From assembly GCF_014648095.1 (NCBI RefSeq), contig NZ_BMQL01000003.1, forward strand, positions 1 through 64,000: DNA of 64,000 nt. Direction: 5' to 3'. Below are positions 9,310 through 17,249 of this stretch, piece by piece. Both the position numbers and the translations under genes were made by a program. Every line of letters begins with the position of its first letter. Within the stretch, counting starts at the first letter, position 1. Origin of the DNA: Deinococcus ruber. GTDB taxonomy: Bacteria > Deinococcota > Deinococci > Deinococcales > Deinococcaceae. A model generated the notes under the pieces. The model did not search any database. It was given only the letters and a program-made list of their open reading frames with translations, and was not told the DNA's origin.

Positions 9310-10467
9310 GTGACGGAAGCGGCGGTAACACACAAGGCGATACCAGGGGCAGGCAAGCGGGTGCTATGCGCGATGTCGGGCGGCGTGGATTCCAGCGTAT
9401 CGGCAGCGCTGCTGAAAGAGCAGGGCTACAGCGTGGTCGGCGCGATGATGCGCTTCTGGCCCGACGACAAGCGCGTCGATACCTTCGATAGCTGCTGCTC
9501 ACCCGACGCCGCTTACGAGGCCCGGCGGGTGGCCGATCAGGTGGGCGTGCCGTTCTATCTGCTCGATTACCGCGAACAGTTCCAGCAGCACATCGTCGGC
9601 CCATTTCTGAAGGAGTATGCCGCCGGGCGCACGCCCAATCCGTGTGTCAACTGCAATACCAAGGTCAAATTCGATGAGCTGGTCAAGAAGGCGAAGCTGC
9701 TCGGCTGCGATTACGTGGCGACCGGGCATTACGTCAAGCGCGTCGATGGGCCGAGCGGCACCGAGTTTCACCGGGGCGACGATCCGCGCAAAGACCAGAC
9801 GTATTTCCTCTGGGGAACGCCCGTGTCGGCGCTGCCCTACATCCTGTTTCCGGTGGGCACGCTGGAGAAGCCGCAGGTGCGCGAACTGGCCGAGCAGCAC
9901 GGCCTCCTGACCGCGCAGAAGCCGGAGAGCCAGAACATCTGCTTTGTGCCGGGCACCGTCAAAGACTTCGTGGCCGAGCATATCCCCAGGGCAGCAGGCT
10001 TTATCCGCGAGATCGGCAGCGGTGAGATCGTGGGCGAGCATATGGGCACGCAGTTTTATACCCTGGGCCAGAAGAAAGGCCTGGGGCTGTACCACACGCA
10101 CGCCGTTCGGCACGTGGTTCATCTCGATCCGGGCAGCAAGACCGTGTGGGTGGGCGACTACGCCGACTGCCTGTGGACGGGTCTGCGGGCCAGCGCCGCC
10201 AATTACCTGCTGCCGCTGTCAGAGGTGCCAGACGTGGTGGAAGTGCAGGTGCGTTACCGGGCCACGCCTGTGCGTGCGCGGGTGCTGCACAAAGACGACT
10301 CTGGATTCGAGCTGGCCTTCGAGCAGCCGCAGTTCGCGGTGGCCCCCGGTCAGAGCGCGGTGCTGTACAGCGGCTCCAGACTGCTGGGCGGCGGCCTGAT
10401 CGAAGATCACGTGCGGACGTTGCCAGCCCTGCCAGCCCCGAAAGGCAGAGAACTGGAGTTGCGCTGA
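9310..10467 (+). CDS. mnmA: tRNA-specific 2-thiouridylase
   Basis: Installs the 2-thio group on U34 of tRNA-Lys, -Glu and -Gln. The 385 residues include the PP-loop S-G-G-V-D-S-S at 23-29, the catalytic C112 in N-P-C-V-N-C, and the partner C211 in I-C-F-V-P-G that forms the persulfide/disulfide cycle. A C-terminal beta-barrel follows. The GTG start is supported by TACACT 6 nt upstream. The gene is divergent from lysA (71-bp gap) and ends at a strong bidirectional hairpin before greA. Family length and motifs are complete. Confidence 0.97.
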   Translation: MTEAAVTHKAIPGAGKRVLCAMSGGVDSSVSAALLKEQGYSVVGAMMRFWPDDKRVDTFDSCCSPDAAYEARRVADQVGVPFYLLDYREQFQQHIVGPFLKEYAAGRTPNPCVNCNTKVKFDELVKKAKLLGCDYVATGHYVKRVDGPSGTEFHRGDDPRKDQTYFLWGTPVSALPYILFPVGTLEKPQVRELAEQHGLLTAQKPESQNICFVPGTVKDFVAEHIPRAAGFIREIGSGEIVGEHMGTQFYTLGQKKGLGLYHTHAVRHVVHLDPGSKTVWVGDYADCLWTGLRASAANYLLPLSEVPDVVEVQVRYRATPVRARVLHKDDSGFELAFEQPQFAVAPGQSAVLYSGSRLLGGGLIEDHVRTLPALPAPKGRELELR

Positions 10468-10480
10468 AACGCCACACGAC

Positions 10481-10516
10481 AAACAGGCCCACCAGCGTGA
10501 CTGCGTGGGCCTGTTT
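10481..10516. terminator. Bidirectional terminator between mnmA and greA
   Basis: aaacaggcccac (10481-10492) pairs perfectly with gtgggcctgttt (10505-10516). The A/T-rich ends give U-runs in both directions, matching the convergent genes on either side. Confidence 0.85.
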
Positions 10517-10535
10517 CGTTTGCTAGCACCTGTGT

Positions 10536-11003
10536 TTACTCGTACTTCACTTCCAGAATCTTGAACTCCTGCTTACCGCGCGGCATCTGCACCATCACGG
10601 TCGCGCCTTCCTTCTGCCCGGCGAGCGCCTGCCCGATAGGACTCTGATCGCTGATCTTTCCCTTCAGGCTGTCGGCCTCGTAGGTGCCGACGATCTCGAA
10701 GGTGTGCTGCTTTCCGCTGGCGTCCTGCACCCGGATTCTGGCTCCCAGGCCCACGCCGTCCTGCGTGCCCTCTTCGACGATGAGCGCGTTTTCGAGCTGA
10801 TATTCCAGATTCAGGATCTGAGCCTCGTTCTCAGACTGCTGCATGCGGGCTTCGTCGTAGGCGGCGCTTTCTCGCAGATCGCCGTCTGCCAGCGCCGTTC
10901 CCATGTTGTCGCTGATCTCGTCGCGCCGGGTCGTTCTGAGGTAGTCGAGTCGGAGTTTCAGTTGATCGTAGCCCTTGCGGGTCATCTTCATTTTTTCGGC
11001 CAT
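10536..11003 (-). CDS. greA: Transcription elongation factor GreA
   Basis: Rescues backtracked RNA polymerase by stimulating transcript cleavage. The 155 residues consist of an N-terminal antiparallel coiled coil (about 5-75) whose tip carries G-D-L-R-E-S-A-A-Y, so the acidic D and E needed for cleavage are present. This makes it a genuine GreA rather than an inhibitory Gfh-type paralogue. The C-terminal FKBP-like domain includes D-Q-S-P-I-G-Q-A-L. A TATACT 8 nt upstream of ATG 11003 suggests leaderless expression. Confidence 0.95.
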   Translation of the reverse strand: MAEKMKMTRKGYDQLKLRLDYLRTTRRDEISDNMGTALADGDLRESAAYDEARMQQSENEAQILNLEYQLENALIVEEGTQDGVGLGARIRVQDASGKQHTFEIVGTYEADSLKGKISDQSPIGQALAGQKEGATVMVQMPRGKQEFKILEVKYE

Positions 11004-11011
11004 AGCACTGT

Positions 11012-11017
11012 AGTATA
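11012..11017 (-). promoter_or_regulatory. Leaderless-type -10 (TATACT) of greA
   Basis: TATACT on the minus strand ends 8 nt before the ATG at 11003. Confidence 0.45.
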
Positions 11018-11066
11018 GCGGGTTGGCAGACCTGAATACCGAAGGCTGAGCAGCTGTGTGGTCGCC

Positions 11067-11095
11067 GCAGGGGTACCGGTCTACACCGGCCCCGC
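11067..11095. terminator. Imperfect GC-rich hairpin downstream of pilT
   Basis: gcaggggtaccggt (11067-11080) pairs with accggccccgc (11085-11095) with a 2-nt bulge and a short loop. It lies between the pilT stop and the greA promoter on the minus strand. No T-run follows. Confidence 0.4.
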
Positions 11096-11153
11096 AAGAA
11101 AGCGCGTTCCGGCGAGCGGAAAAGAGTGGTGTGGCCGGGCAGTCAGGCGCTGT

Positions 11154-12413
11154 TCAGAAATTCATTCCCTGGCGCGTCACCATCATCCGCAGTTCGTGGG
11201 GGCTGCTGGCCGCCTCCATCGCCTCGTCCATGGTAATCAGCGAGTGGCGATACAGCTCGACCAGATGCTGATCAAAGGTATGCATGCCGCGCAGATTGTC
11301 TTCCATCATGGCGTCTTTGATCAGGGTGGTTTTTTCCTCGTCGCGGATGTAATCCTGAATCAGAGCGGTATTGACCAGCAGTTCGGTACCCAGCACCCGG
11401 CCCACCCCGTCGGCACGGCGCAGCAGCCGCTGACTGATGATGCCCACCAGCGAATCGGCCAGCATAATGCGAATCTGGTCGCGCTCGTGCGGCGGAAAGA
11501 AGTCGATCACGCGGTTGACCGTTCTCACGGCGTCCTGGGTATGCAGCGTGCTCAGCACCAGATGTCCGGTCTGCGCCGCCGTGATGGCCGCCTCGACCGT
11601 TTCCTTGTCGCGCATCTCCCCGATCATGATCACGTCGGGATCCTGCCGCATCGCATATTTCAGGGCCGTGCGGAAGTCGCGGGTATCGCTGCCCACCTCG
11701 CGCTGCACCACCAGACTCTTCTTGTTCTTGTGCAGAATCTCGATAGGGTCCTCAATTGTGATGATGTTGAACGCCTGCGTGCGGTTGATGTGATCGACCA
11801 GCGACGCCAGCGTGGTGGACTTGCCGCTGCCGGTGGGGCCAGTTACCAGAATCAGGCCTCGCGACGCGCCCACGAAGCTCTGCATGGTGGTGCTCGGCAG
11901 GCCCAGAGCCTCGAAACTGGGAATGGCGTCGGTCACGACCCGCATCACGATGCCGACTGCGCCGCGCTGCCGGAAGACGTTGCATCGGAATCTCGCCACA
12001 GTTGACAGCGAATAGGCGGTGTCCAGTTCGCTGCGGTACTCGAAATCTTCCCACTGTTCCTGGGTCAGCAGCGCCTGCGCCATCGCCTGTGTATCGGGCG
12101 GCATCAGCGCCGCGTTGCCGAACGGCACCAGCAGACCGTCTACCCGGCCCATCGGGGGGCTGCCCGCCTGCAAATGAATATCGGAGGCGCGGTGCGACAC
12201 CATCTGAGCCAGCAGTTCCTCTATGTTGCTGCCGGAGTTGCTGGGGTTGCCGCCGGAGCTACTGCTGGGCCGACTGAGCGCCGCAGCGCTGCCCCGCCCG
12301 CCCTGCCCCGCGCTTTCCTGGGCGGGCATCCGGGTTGCCGGGCTGCTGGCAGTGGTCTTCGCCGTGATAGGCGAAGCCAGGCCCGGCAGGGTCGGACGGC
12401 GCGGCTCGGTCAT
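11154..12413 (-). CDS. pilT: Type IV pilus retraction-type ATPase (PilT/PilU family)
   Basis: A cytoplasmic hexameric ATPase that powers pilus retraction. The 419 residues begin with about 62 low-complexity Ser/Ala/Gly/Pro residues not found in typical PilT. The core has R-A-S-D-I-H, Walker A G-P-T-G-S-G-K-S-T at 192-200, the Asp-box/Walker B M-I-G-E-M-R-D, and the His-box L-S-T-L-H-T. Its ATG overlaps the panC stop by 4 nt, so translation is probably coupled. No other pilus gene is adjacent, so it is an isolated member of the machinery, placed in a membrane-protein/pantothenate operon. Confidence 0.93.
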   Translation of the reverse strand: MTEPRRPTLPGLASPITAKTTASSPATRMPAQESAGQGGRGSAAALSRPSSSSGGNPSNSGSNIEELLAQMVSHRASDIHLQAGSPPMGRVDGLLVPFGNAALMPPDTQAMAQALLTQEQWEDFEYRSELDTAYSLSTVARFRCNVFRQRGAVGIVMRVVTDAIPSFEALGLPSTTMQSFVGASRGLILVTGPTGSGKSTTLASLVDHINRTQAFNIITIEDPIEILHKNKKSLVVQREVGSDTRDFRTALKYAMRQDPDVIMIGEMRDKETVEAAITAAQTGHLVLSTLHTQDAVRTVNRVIDFFPPHERDQIRIMLADSLVGIISQRLLRRADGVGRVLGTELLVNTALIQDYIRDEEKTTLIKDAMMEDNLRGMHTFDQHLVELYRHSLITMDEAMEAASSPHELRMMVTRQGMNF

Positions 12414-13429
12414 ACCCGCTCGGCTCCGTGCAGGGCCGTGCTGTCGCCGGGTTCGCCCAGCCGCGTGGTACCAGAATCGAGCGGCATATTGTCGATCAGG
12501 CGCACGCCAAAGAGCCGCGCAGCGATCAGCACTCTCAGGGGTTGCAGGGGCATATCCAGATTATGCGCCCCCACTGGGGGGGGAAGTTGTTCGGAAATCT
12601 GCATGGAGGGCGGGTCTGTTGGGGGGAGCGTGGTCAGAGGCACCAGCGACTCATCGACCACCTGAAGGTAATCGAGCTGCACCTCGGGTTCCTGTGCCAG
12701 TACCGCCTGACCCGCCGCCAGAAGCGCGTCCAGCTGGCGCTCTCCTGCACTGTAGGCAGCCTGCACCGCCCCCAGCGCACGCGCCAGCACCGCTGCCCGC
12801 TGCTGCTGCTCGGCGTTCAGGTAATTGTTGCGGCTGCTCAGGGCCAGCCCCGACTCGGCGCGGGTGGTCGGCACACCGACAATCTGGGTCGGGTGGTTCA
12901 GATCGCGCACCATCTGGCGCACCACCGCGAGCTGCTGCCAGTCTTTCTCTCCGAAATACGCCCGGTCTGCGCCCACCAGATTCAGCAGTTTCAGCACCAC
13001 CGTCGCTACGCCGCTGAAATGGCCGGGCCGCGACGCGCCTTCCAGAGCCTCTGACACCGCGCCCACCGTGACGCTGGTGGCAAAGCCCGCCGGGTACATG
13101 TCTTCCACCTCTGGAAAGAAGATCAGGTCGGCTCCTGCCTGGGTCGCCAGCGTGCGGTCGCGTTCCAGATCGCGTGGATAGCGCGACAGGTCTTCGGTGG
13201 GGGCAAATTGCAGCGGATTGACGAAGATGCTGACCACCACCCGACCCAGCGGGCCAGCCTTGGCGCGGGCCTGCCGGATCAGGTTGGCGTGGCCCTGATG
13301 CAGAAAGCCCATCGTGGGCACAAATTCCACACTCGACGCCCCCGCCAGAGCCGCCCGGAGCGCCTGCGGTTGCCGGACGATCTGCACGCTGCGGGCGCTG
13401 GATTCCTGGACACCTGCGGGCTGGCTCAT
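12410..13429 (-). CDS. panC: Pantothenate synthetase with in-frame insertion
   Basis: Joins pantoate and beta-alanine with ATP to give pantothenate (CoA pathway). The nucleotide-binding motifs are H-Q-G-H at 44-47 (HIGH-type) and S-S-R-N-N-Y at 198-203 (KMSKS-equivalent). The 339 residues exceed the usual roughly 280. About 26 residues near 269-295, rich in Pro and Gln, interrupt the C-terminal domain just before the conserved V-L-I-A-A-R-L, and there is a C-terminal tail of about 24 residues. The ATG overlaps the upstream holin-type gene by 4 nt and the stop overlaps pilT by 4 nt. Catalytic residues are intact, so the enzyme is probably active. Confidence 0.92.
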   Translation of the reverse strand: MSQPAGVQESSARSVQIVRQPQALRAALAGASSVEFVPTMGFLHQGHANLIRQARAKAGPLGRVVVSIFVNPLQFAPTEDLSRYPRDLERDRTLATQAGADLIFFPEVEDMYPAGFATSVTVGAVSEALEGASRPGHFSGVATVVLKLLNLVGADRAYFGEKDWQQLAVVRQMVRDLNHPTQIVGVPTTRAESGLALSSRNNYLNAEQQQRAAVLARALGAVQAAYSAGERQLDALLAAGQAVLAQEPEVQLDYLQVVDESLVPLTTLPPTDPPSMQISEQLPPPVGAHNLDMPLQPLRVLIAARLFGVRLIDNMPLDSGTTRLGEPGDSTALHGAERV

Positions 13430-13797
13430 GCGTCTTGCTTCCCGTCGAGCGTGTGCAGCACAGTGTCGAGTATCCAGCTGATGACGCTTAGAATCAGCGC
13501 CCCGATGATGGCTGCCCCGAAATTCCGCACGTCGAGACTGGTGGCCCAGGCTACGATACTCAGCACCACGCCGTTGACCACCAGCGTGAACAGTCCCAGC
13601 GTCAGGACATTGATCGGCAGCGAGAACAGTAGCAACACGGGCCGGATCAGCGCGTTGACGATGCCCAGCACCAGGGCCGCCACCAGCACGTCCCAGGTGT
13701 GCCCGCTGCGCTCGAAATACACGCCCTGGCTGTACACCAGGGTCGTCAGCCACAGGGCCACAGCATTCAGCGCCAGCTTGATGAGGAAATTACGCAT
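13426..13797 (-). CDS. Phage-holin-4-type (PF04020) small membrane protein
   Basis: 123 residues with about four hydrophobic helices: 2-22, 33-57, 60-80 and 93-113. The motifs G-I-V-N-A-L-I-R-P-V and L-P-I-N-V-L-T-L-G-L-F-T-L-V-V-N are typical of the family, which is common in non-phage chromosomes and has no settled function. The start at 13797 rather than the longer upstream frame is supported by TATCCT exactly 6 nt upstream. It is the first gene of a three-gene operon with panC and pilT, joined by 4-nt overlaps. Confidence 0.85.
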   Translation of the reverse strand: MRNFLIKLALNAVALWLTTLVYSQGVYFERSGHTWDVLVAALVLGIVNALIRPVLLLFSLPINVLTLGLFTLVVNGVVLSIVAWATSLDVRNFGAAIIGALILSVISWILDTVLHTLDGKQDA

Positions 13798-13803
13798 GAA
13801 TAC

Positions 13804-13809
13804 AGGATA
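13804..13809 (-). promoter_or_regulatory. Leaderless-type -10 (TATCCT) of the holin-type/panC/pilT operon
   Basis: TATCCT on the minus strand ends 6 nt before the ATG at 13797. Confidence 0.45.
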
Positions 13810-13977
13810 GGGGAGGACAACCGGAATAAGGCGGACGTGGCTTGCTGATCTCTTTGAAAAGCTCCCGGTGCTGCCGCCTGTTTCCTTTCCTTCCACGACG
13901 CCAGCACCGACAGATACCACCGTCCCAGGCTGGCGCTGAAAGATCGGCACCACCTGTTCTGGCGCAGTCGAATCTGG

Positions 13978-14027
13978 AAAAGAAAACAGGCGGCGGAACA
14001 TTGCGATTCCGCCGCCTGTTTTCTTTT
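13978..14027. terminator. 21-bp perfect hairpin after purB
   Basis: Arms 13978-13998 and 14007-14027 pair perfectly around an 8-nt loop. The core is acaggcggcggaa flanked by A/T, giving T-rich tails in both directions. It lies 13 nt past the purB stop (minus strand). A related half-copy, gccgcctgtttcctttcc, sits at about 13873-13890. Confidence 0.85.
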
Positions 14028-14040
14028 CTTACAGCCGGAA

Positions 14041-15348
14041 TTACAGCCCGAATCGGGCAAAAATATGATCGACTTCGCGCAGATACCACTGCAAATCGAA
14101 GGCGCGGTCGAGGTCGCTGTCATCCAGCGGGTTTTCCGGGTCGCGGCTCAGCAGGTCGCGCAGGCCCTCGCCGGTTTCCCAGCTTTGCAGGGCGTTGCGC
14201 TGCACCACGGCGTAAGCGGCTTCGCGGGCCATGCCCTTGTCGTCGATCAGCAGGTGCAGCACCCGCTGACTGAAGACCAGGCCACCCAGATCGTTCATGT
14301 TCTTCAGCATGCGCTCGGGGAACACCACCAGATTTCGCAGCACCCCCGTCAGACGCCGTGCCGCGTAGCTGGCTGCCTGGGTCGCGTCGGGCAGAATGAC
14401 GCGCTCTGCCGACGAGTGGCTGATGTCGCGCTCGTGCCACAGCGGCACGTTTTCCAGCGCCGTGACGAGGTAGCCGCGCAGCAGGCGGGCCAGTCCGGTC
14501 ACGTTCTCGGTCAGGATCGGGTTTTTCTTGTGCGGCATGCTGCTGCTGCCCTTCTGGCCCGCGCCGAACGGTTCCATCGCCTCGCGCACCTCGCTGCGTT
14601 GCAGGTGGCGAATCTCGACGGCGATCTTCTCCAATGTGGTGCCGAAAATGGCAATCGCACTCAACACTTCGGCGTGGCGGTCGCGGGCCAGCGTCTGATT
14701 GGTGACGGGGGCGACCTGCCAGCCCCAAGCGGCGGCCACCTTCTCCTCGACTTCCGGCGAGACGTGCGCGTAGGTGCCCACCGACCCCGACATCATCACC
14801 ACGCGCACCCGCGCCCGCGCCGCGCTCAGGCGCTCCAGATCGCGGTCCAGCGTCGCCATCCAGTTCAGGAACTTCAGGCCGAAGGTCATCGGCTCGGCGT
14901 GGATGCCGTGCGTGCGGCCCACCGTGGGCGTGTGCTTGTACGCCACCGCCTGACTGCGGCACACCTCCTGAAGCGCCTGCACGTCGGCCATAATCAGCGA
15001 CAGCGCTTCATCGAGCAGCAGATTCTGGGCGGTGTCCACGACATCGGTGCTGGTCAGGCCGTGGTGGATGAAGCGGGCCGCGTCGCCGTAGCGCTCCGAG
15101 AGAGCGGTGGTAAACGCCACGATGTCATGGCGGGTCACGGCCTCGATCTCGGCCACCCGCAGCGCGAACGCCTCATCCAGCGGATCGTGTTCCGACTTCT
15201 GCACCAGTTCGGCGTGGGCGGCGGCGGGCACTTCGCCCAGTTCGGCCTGCGCCTGCATCGCGGCGAGTTCGACCTTCAGCCAGGCTCGGTAGCGGCTGGC
15301 TTCGCTCCAAAGGGTTCGCAGTTCGGGGGTACTGTAGCGGTCAATCAT
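14041..15348 (-). CDS. purB: Adenylosuccinate lyase
   Basis: Catalyses two fumarate-releasing steps of purine synthesis: SAICAR to AICAR, and adenylosuccinate to AMP. The 435 residues carry the fumarase-superfamily signature S-S-M-P-H-K-K-N-P at 269-277 on the flexible catalytic loop, and T-V-G-R-T-H-G with His147 as the expected acid. The length is standard. TACCCT lies 6 nt upstream of the ATG, implying a leaderless transcript. Followed by a strong hairpin. Confidence 0.97.
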   Translation of the reverse strand: MIDRYSTPELRTLWSEASRYRAWLKVELAAMQAQAELGEVPAAAHAELVQKSEHDPLDEAFALRVAEIEAVTRHDIVAFTTALSERYGDAARFIHHGLTSTDVVDTAQNLLLDEALSLIMADVQALQEVCRSQAVAYKHTPTVGRTHGIHAEPMTFGLKFLNWMATLDRDLERLSAARARVRVVMMSGSVGTYAHVSPEVEEKVAAAWGWQVAPVTNQTLARDRHAEVLSAIAIFGTTLEKIAVEIRHLQRSEVREAMEPFGAGQKGSSSMPHKKNPILTENVTGLARLLRGYLVTALENVPLWHERDISHSSAERVILPDATQAASYAARRLTGVLRNLVVFPERMLKNMNDLGGLVFSQRVLHLLIDDKGMAREAAYAVVQRNALQSWETGEGLRDLLSRDPENPLDDSDLDRAFDLQWYLREVDHIFARFGL

Positions 15349-15354
15349 GCCCTC

Positions 15355-15360
15355 AGGGTA
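15355..15360 (-). promoter_or_regulatory. Leaderless-type -10 (TACCCT) of purB
   Basis: TACCCT on the minus strand ends 6 nt before the ATG at 15348. Confidence 0.45.
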
Positions 15361-15429
15361 GCGTCTGAGATGAAGTGCAGCCTGAACACGTCTGGAAGTG
15401 GGAAGCCGGGAGGCTGTCCCCCTTCACGC

Positions 15430-16119
15430 TCAATGAACGGGGTCGGAAACCGTCTGGGCGCTGGTATCGCCCCGGTATGCCTGCGGCGAATCGGGATTGA
15501 TGCCCACCCACAGCACCTTGACGCCCGGTACCTTCAGCGCGTCGGAGGGCAGGTTGATGTTCAGCCACGAGTTGTACGGTACCGCGTCAGGCAGCCCCAC
15601 CGCCTGCTGAAGCGCGTTCTGGTACGTCGAGCAGTAATACTCATCCGGCACGTTGGCGAGCGTGTAGAACTTGCCGTCGAGACGGTGGGCCGCCTTCCAA
15701 AGTGCGTCCAGCATCTCGGGTTTGACTCCGGTATCGAGCACGATCAGCGCGTAATAGTGCGCCTCCAGGCGGGCCGGATACACCCCTGCCAGCGGGCGGG
15801 AAAAATTGTAGGTTTCGGCCACCTGTTCTGCGCTGTACTTGCGCGTGACATGCGAACACGGCCCCCAGAAGTTGGTGATATCGGTGTCTTTCCAGCAGGT
15901 CAGGATGACCGAGCCGACCGGGGCACGGTCGAATGCCTGCTGCCACGTCACGAGCCGGTCGGCGGGCACGATCTGGCGGTGCAGCAGCGTGGTGGGGTCG
16001 ATCTCGCCTCCTGCCGGGCCGGGCTGGAAGTTCAGCGTGAGGTCGGGGGTAATCAGCGAGCAGGCCCCCAGCAGGGCACTGAGAAGCGGAGTCAGAGTGA
16101 AGAGAAGACGAGCGTTCAC
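15430..16119 (-). CDS. Lipoprotein resembling permuted NlpC/P60 (YiiX-type) cysteine hydrolases
   Basis: 229 residues with a lipobox A-L-L-G-A-C, so Cys20 is the likely lipidated residue and the protein sits outside the membrane. The body has G-S-V-I-L-T near 69-74, then P-C-S-H-V with H90, E102 in the following helix, and Y-Y-C-S-T-Y with C163. This His-Glu-Cys order matches the permuted papain-like fold of YiiX/YebB proteins, whose members are thought to cleave amide or lipid bonds. The start is GTG 16119. I am sure of the lipoprotein signal and moderately sure of the fold; activity is inference. Confidence 0.65.
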   Translation of the reverse strand: MNARLLFTLTPLLSALLGACSLITPDLTLNFQPGPAGGEIDPTTLLHRQIVPADRLVTWQQAFDRAPVGSVILTCWKDTDITNFWGPCSHVTRKYSAEQVAETYNFSRPLAGVYPARLEAHYYALIVLDTGVKPEMLDALWKAAHRLDGKFYTLANVPDEYYCSTYQNALQQAVGLPDAVPYNSWLNINLPSDALKVPGVKVLWVGINPDSPQAYRGDTSAQTVSDPVH

Positions 16120-16206
16120 CCCTTCAGTGTCGTGCGGTTTGGCATGGTGCAGATGAGGGCAACACTCCGCAGGTGTTTCTTCACTGGCCGAGTGCGCCTG
16201 CCGCTC

Positions 16207-16212
16207 TACACT
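16207..16212 (+). promoter_or_regulatory. Leaderless-type -10 (TACACT) of suhB
   Basis: TACACT ends 6 nt before the ATG at 16219. It distinguishes this start from the much longer open frame that runs in from upstream. Confidence 0.5.
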
Positions 16213-16218
16213 GATGCC

Positions 16219-17070
16219 ATGAACCGTTCCGGCGACGTTTCCCCCGGCCCCTTCAGCCTGCCTGCCGAGCTGTCAGACGCACTCGCGCTGGCGATCCGGG
16301 CCGCCCACACTGCGGGCGCGATTCAGCAGGCGCACGTGAACCGCACCCACACCATCCGCACGAAGTCGAGTTTCAGCGACCTCGTGACCGAGGTGGACGG
16401 GCTGTGCGAGGCCGCCATTCGCGCCGAAATCGCGCAGACGTACCCCGACCATGCGGTGCTGGGCGAGGAGGAAGGGGAGCAGGGCGAACAGGGGGCCGCG
16501 TACCGCTGGGTGGTCGATCCGCTCGACGGCACCGTGAACTACGCGCACGGCTTCCCGTTTTACTGCGTGTCTATCGCGCTGGAACGCACGGGCGGCGAGC
16601 GGCTTCTGGGCGTGGTCTACGACGCCACCCGTAGCGAGCTGTTCACGGCGGTGCGCGGCGGGGGAGCCTTCCTGAACGGGAAGCCGATCCGGGTGTCGGA
16701 AACCCCCACGCTGGCAACACCCGCCCTGCTCAGCACCGGGTTTCCCTACGATCCCGGAGACGTGCGGAATCTGGCGCTGCTGGGCAAGCTGCTGGCACGG
16801 GGCATTCCGGTGCGGCGTCCGGGGGCGGCGGCGCTCGACCTGTGTTATGTGGCCTGTGGGCGGCTCGACGGCTACTGGGAACTGGGGCTGAAGCCCTGGG
16901 ACAGCGCCGCCGGAGCGCTCATCATTGCCGAGGCGGGCGGCACCGTGACCGATGAGCGGGGCGTGGACCGTTCAGACGGCCCGGTGATCGTCAGCAGTAA
17001 CACGCTGCTGCACGCCGAACTGCTGGCTGTGCTGGATGCGGGCAGCGCGGTGCAGGAGAGCGGCGCTTGA
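16219..17070 (+). CDS. suhB: Inositol monophosphatase family protein
   Basis: A metal-dependent sugar phosphatase (283 residues) of the IMPase/FBPase superfamily. Metal ligands are seen in G-E-E-E-G (about 82-86) and in the D-P-L-D-G-T signature with D100 and D103. W-D-S-A-A-G-A near 214 supplies the third metal-site Asp. Likely substrates are inositol-1-phosphate or related phosphates; histidinol-phosphatase or NADP phosphatase activity cannot be excluded from sequence. First gene of an overlapping operon with a small membrane protein and rbsK. Confidence 0.93.
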   Translation: MNRSGDVSPGPFSLPAELSDALALAIRAAHTAGAIQQAHVNRTHTIRTKSSFSDLVTEVDGLCEAAIRAEIAQTYPDHAVLGEEEGEQGEQGAAYRWVVDPLDGTVNYAHGFPFYCVSIALERTGGERLLGVVYDATRSELFTAVRGGGAFLNGKPIRVSETPTLATPALLSTGFPYDPGDVRNLALLGKLLARGIPVRRPGAAALDLCYVACGRLDGYWELGLKPWDSAAGALIIAEAGGTVTDERGVDRSDGPVIVSSNTLLHAELLAVLDAGSAVQESGA

Positions 17071-17249
17071 GGGGTCTGCTGATTGCCATGATGGTGCTGA
17101 TGAATGTGGGTGGCCCTGCCAGCCTGATTTTCAGTCTGCGCCAGCAGAACTGGGGCGCGGCGTTCAATACCCTGGCGCTGCTGGTGCTGCTCGACGTGCT
17201 GGGCTTCTGGCTGCTGAATTCCATGCGCGAAGACGGGCCGTCGAAATGA
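17067..17249 (+). CDS. Small two-helix membrane protein between suhB and rbsK
   Basis: 60 residues, TTG start overlapping the suhB stop by 4 nt (TTGA) and preceded by GGAGAG. Two hydrophobic helices (about 3-22 and 31-53) are joined by a short polar turn, with a charged C-terminal tail. It is not recognised as any family. Its stop overlaps the next ATG by 4 nt, so it is locked into a coupled suhB/rbsK operon, which supports it being a real gene. Confidence 0.72.
   Translation: MRGLLIAMMVLMNVGGPASLIFSLRQQNWGAAFNTLALLVLLDVLGFWLLNSMREDGPSK

Noticed and set aside
14065..16218. Long plus-strand frame running into suhB
   Set aside because: It is antisense to purB and the 15.4-kb lipoprotein; the IMPase domain begins at 16219, where a TACACT sits 6 nt upstream.
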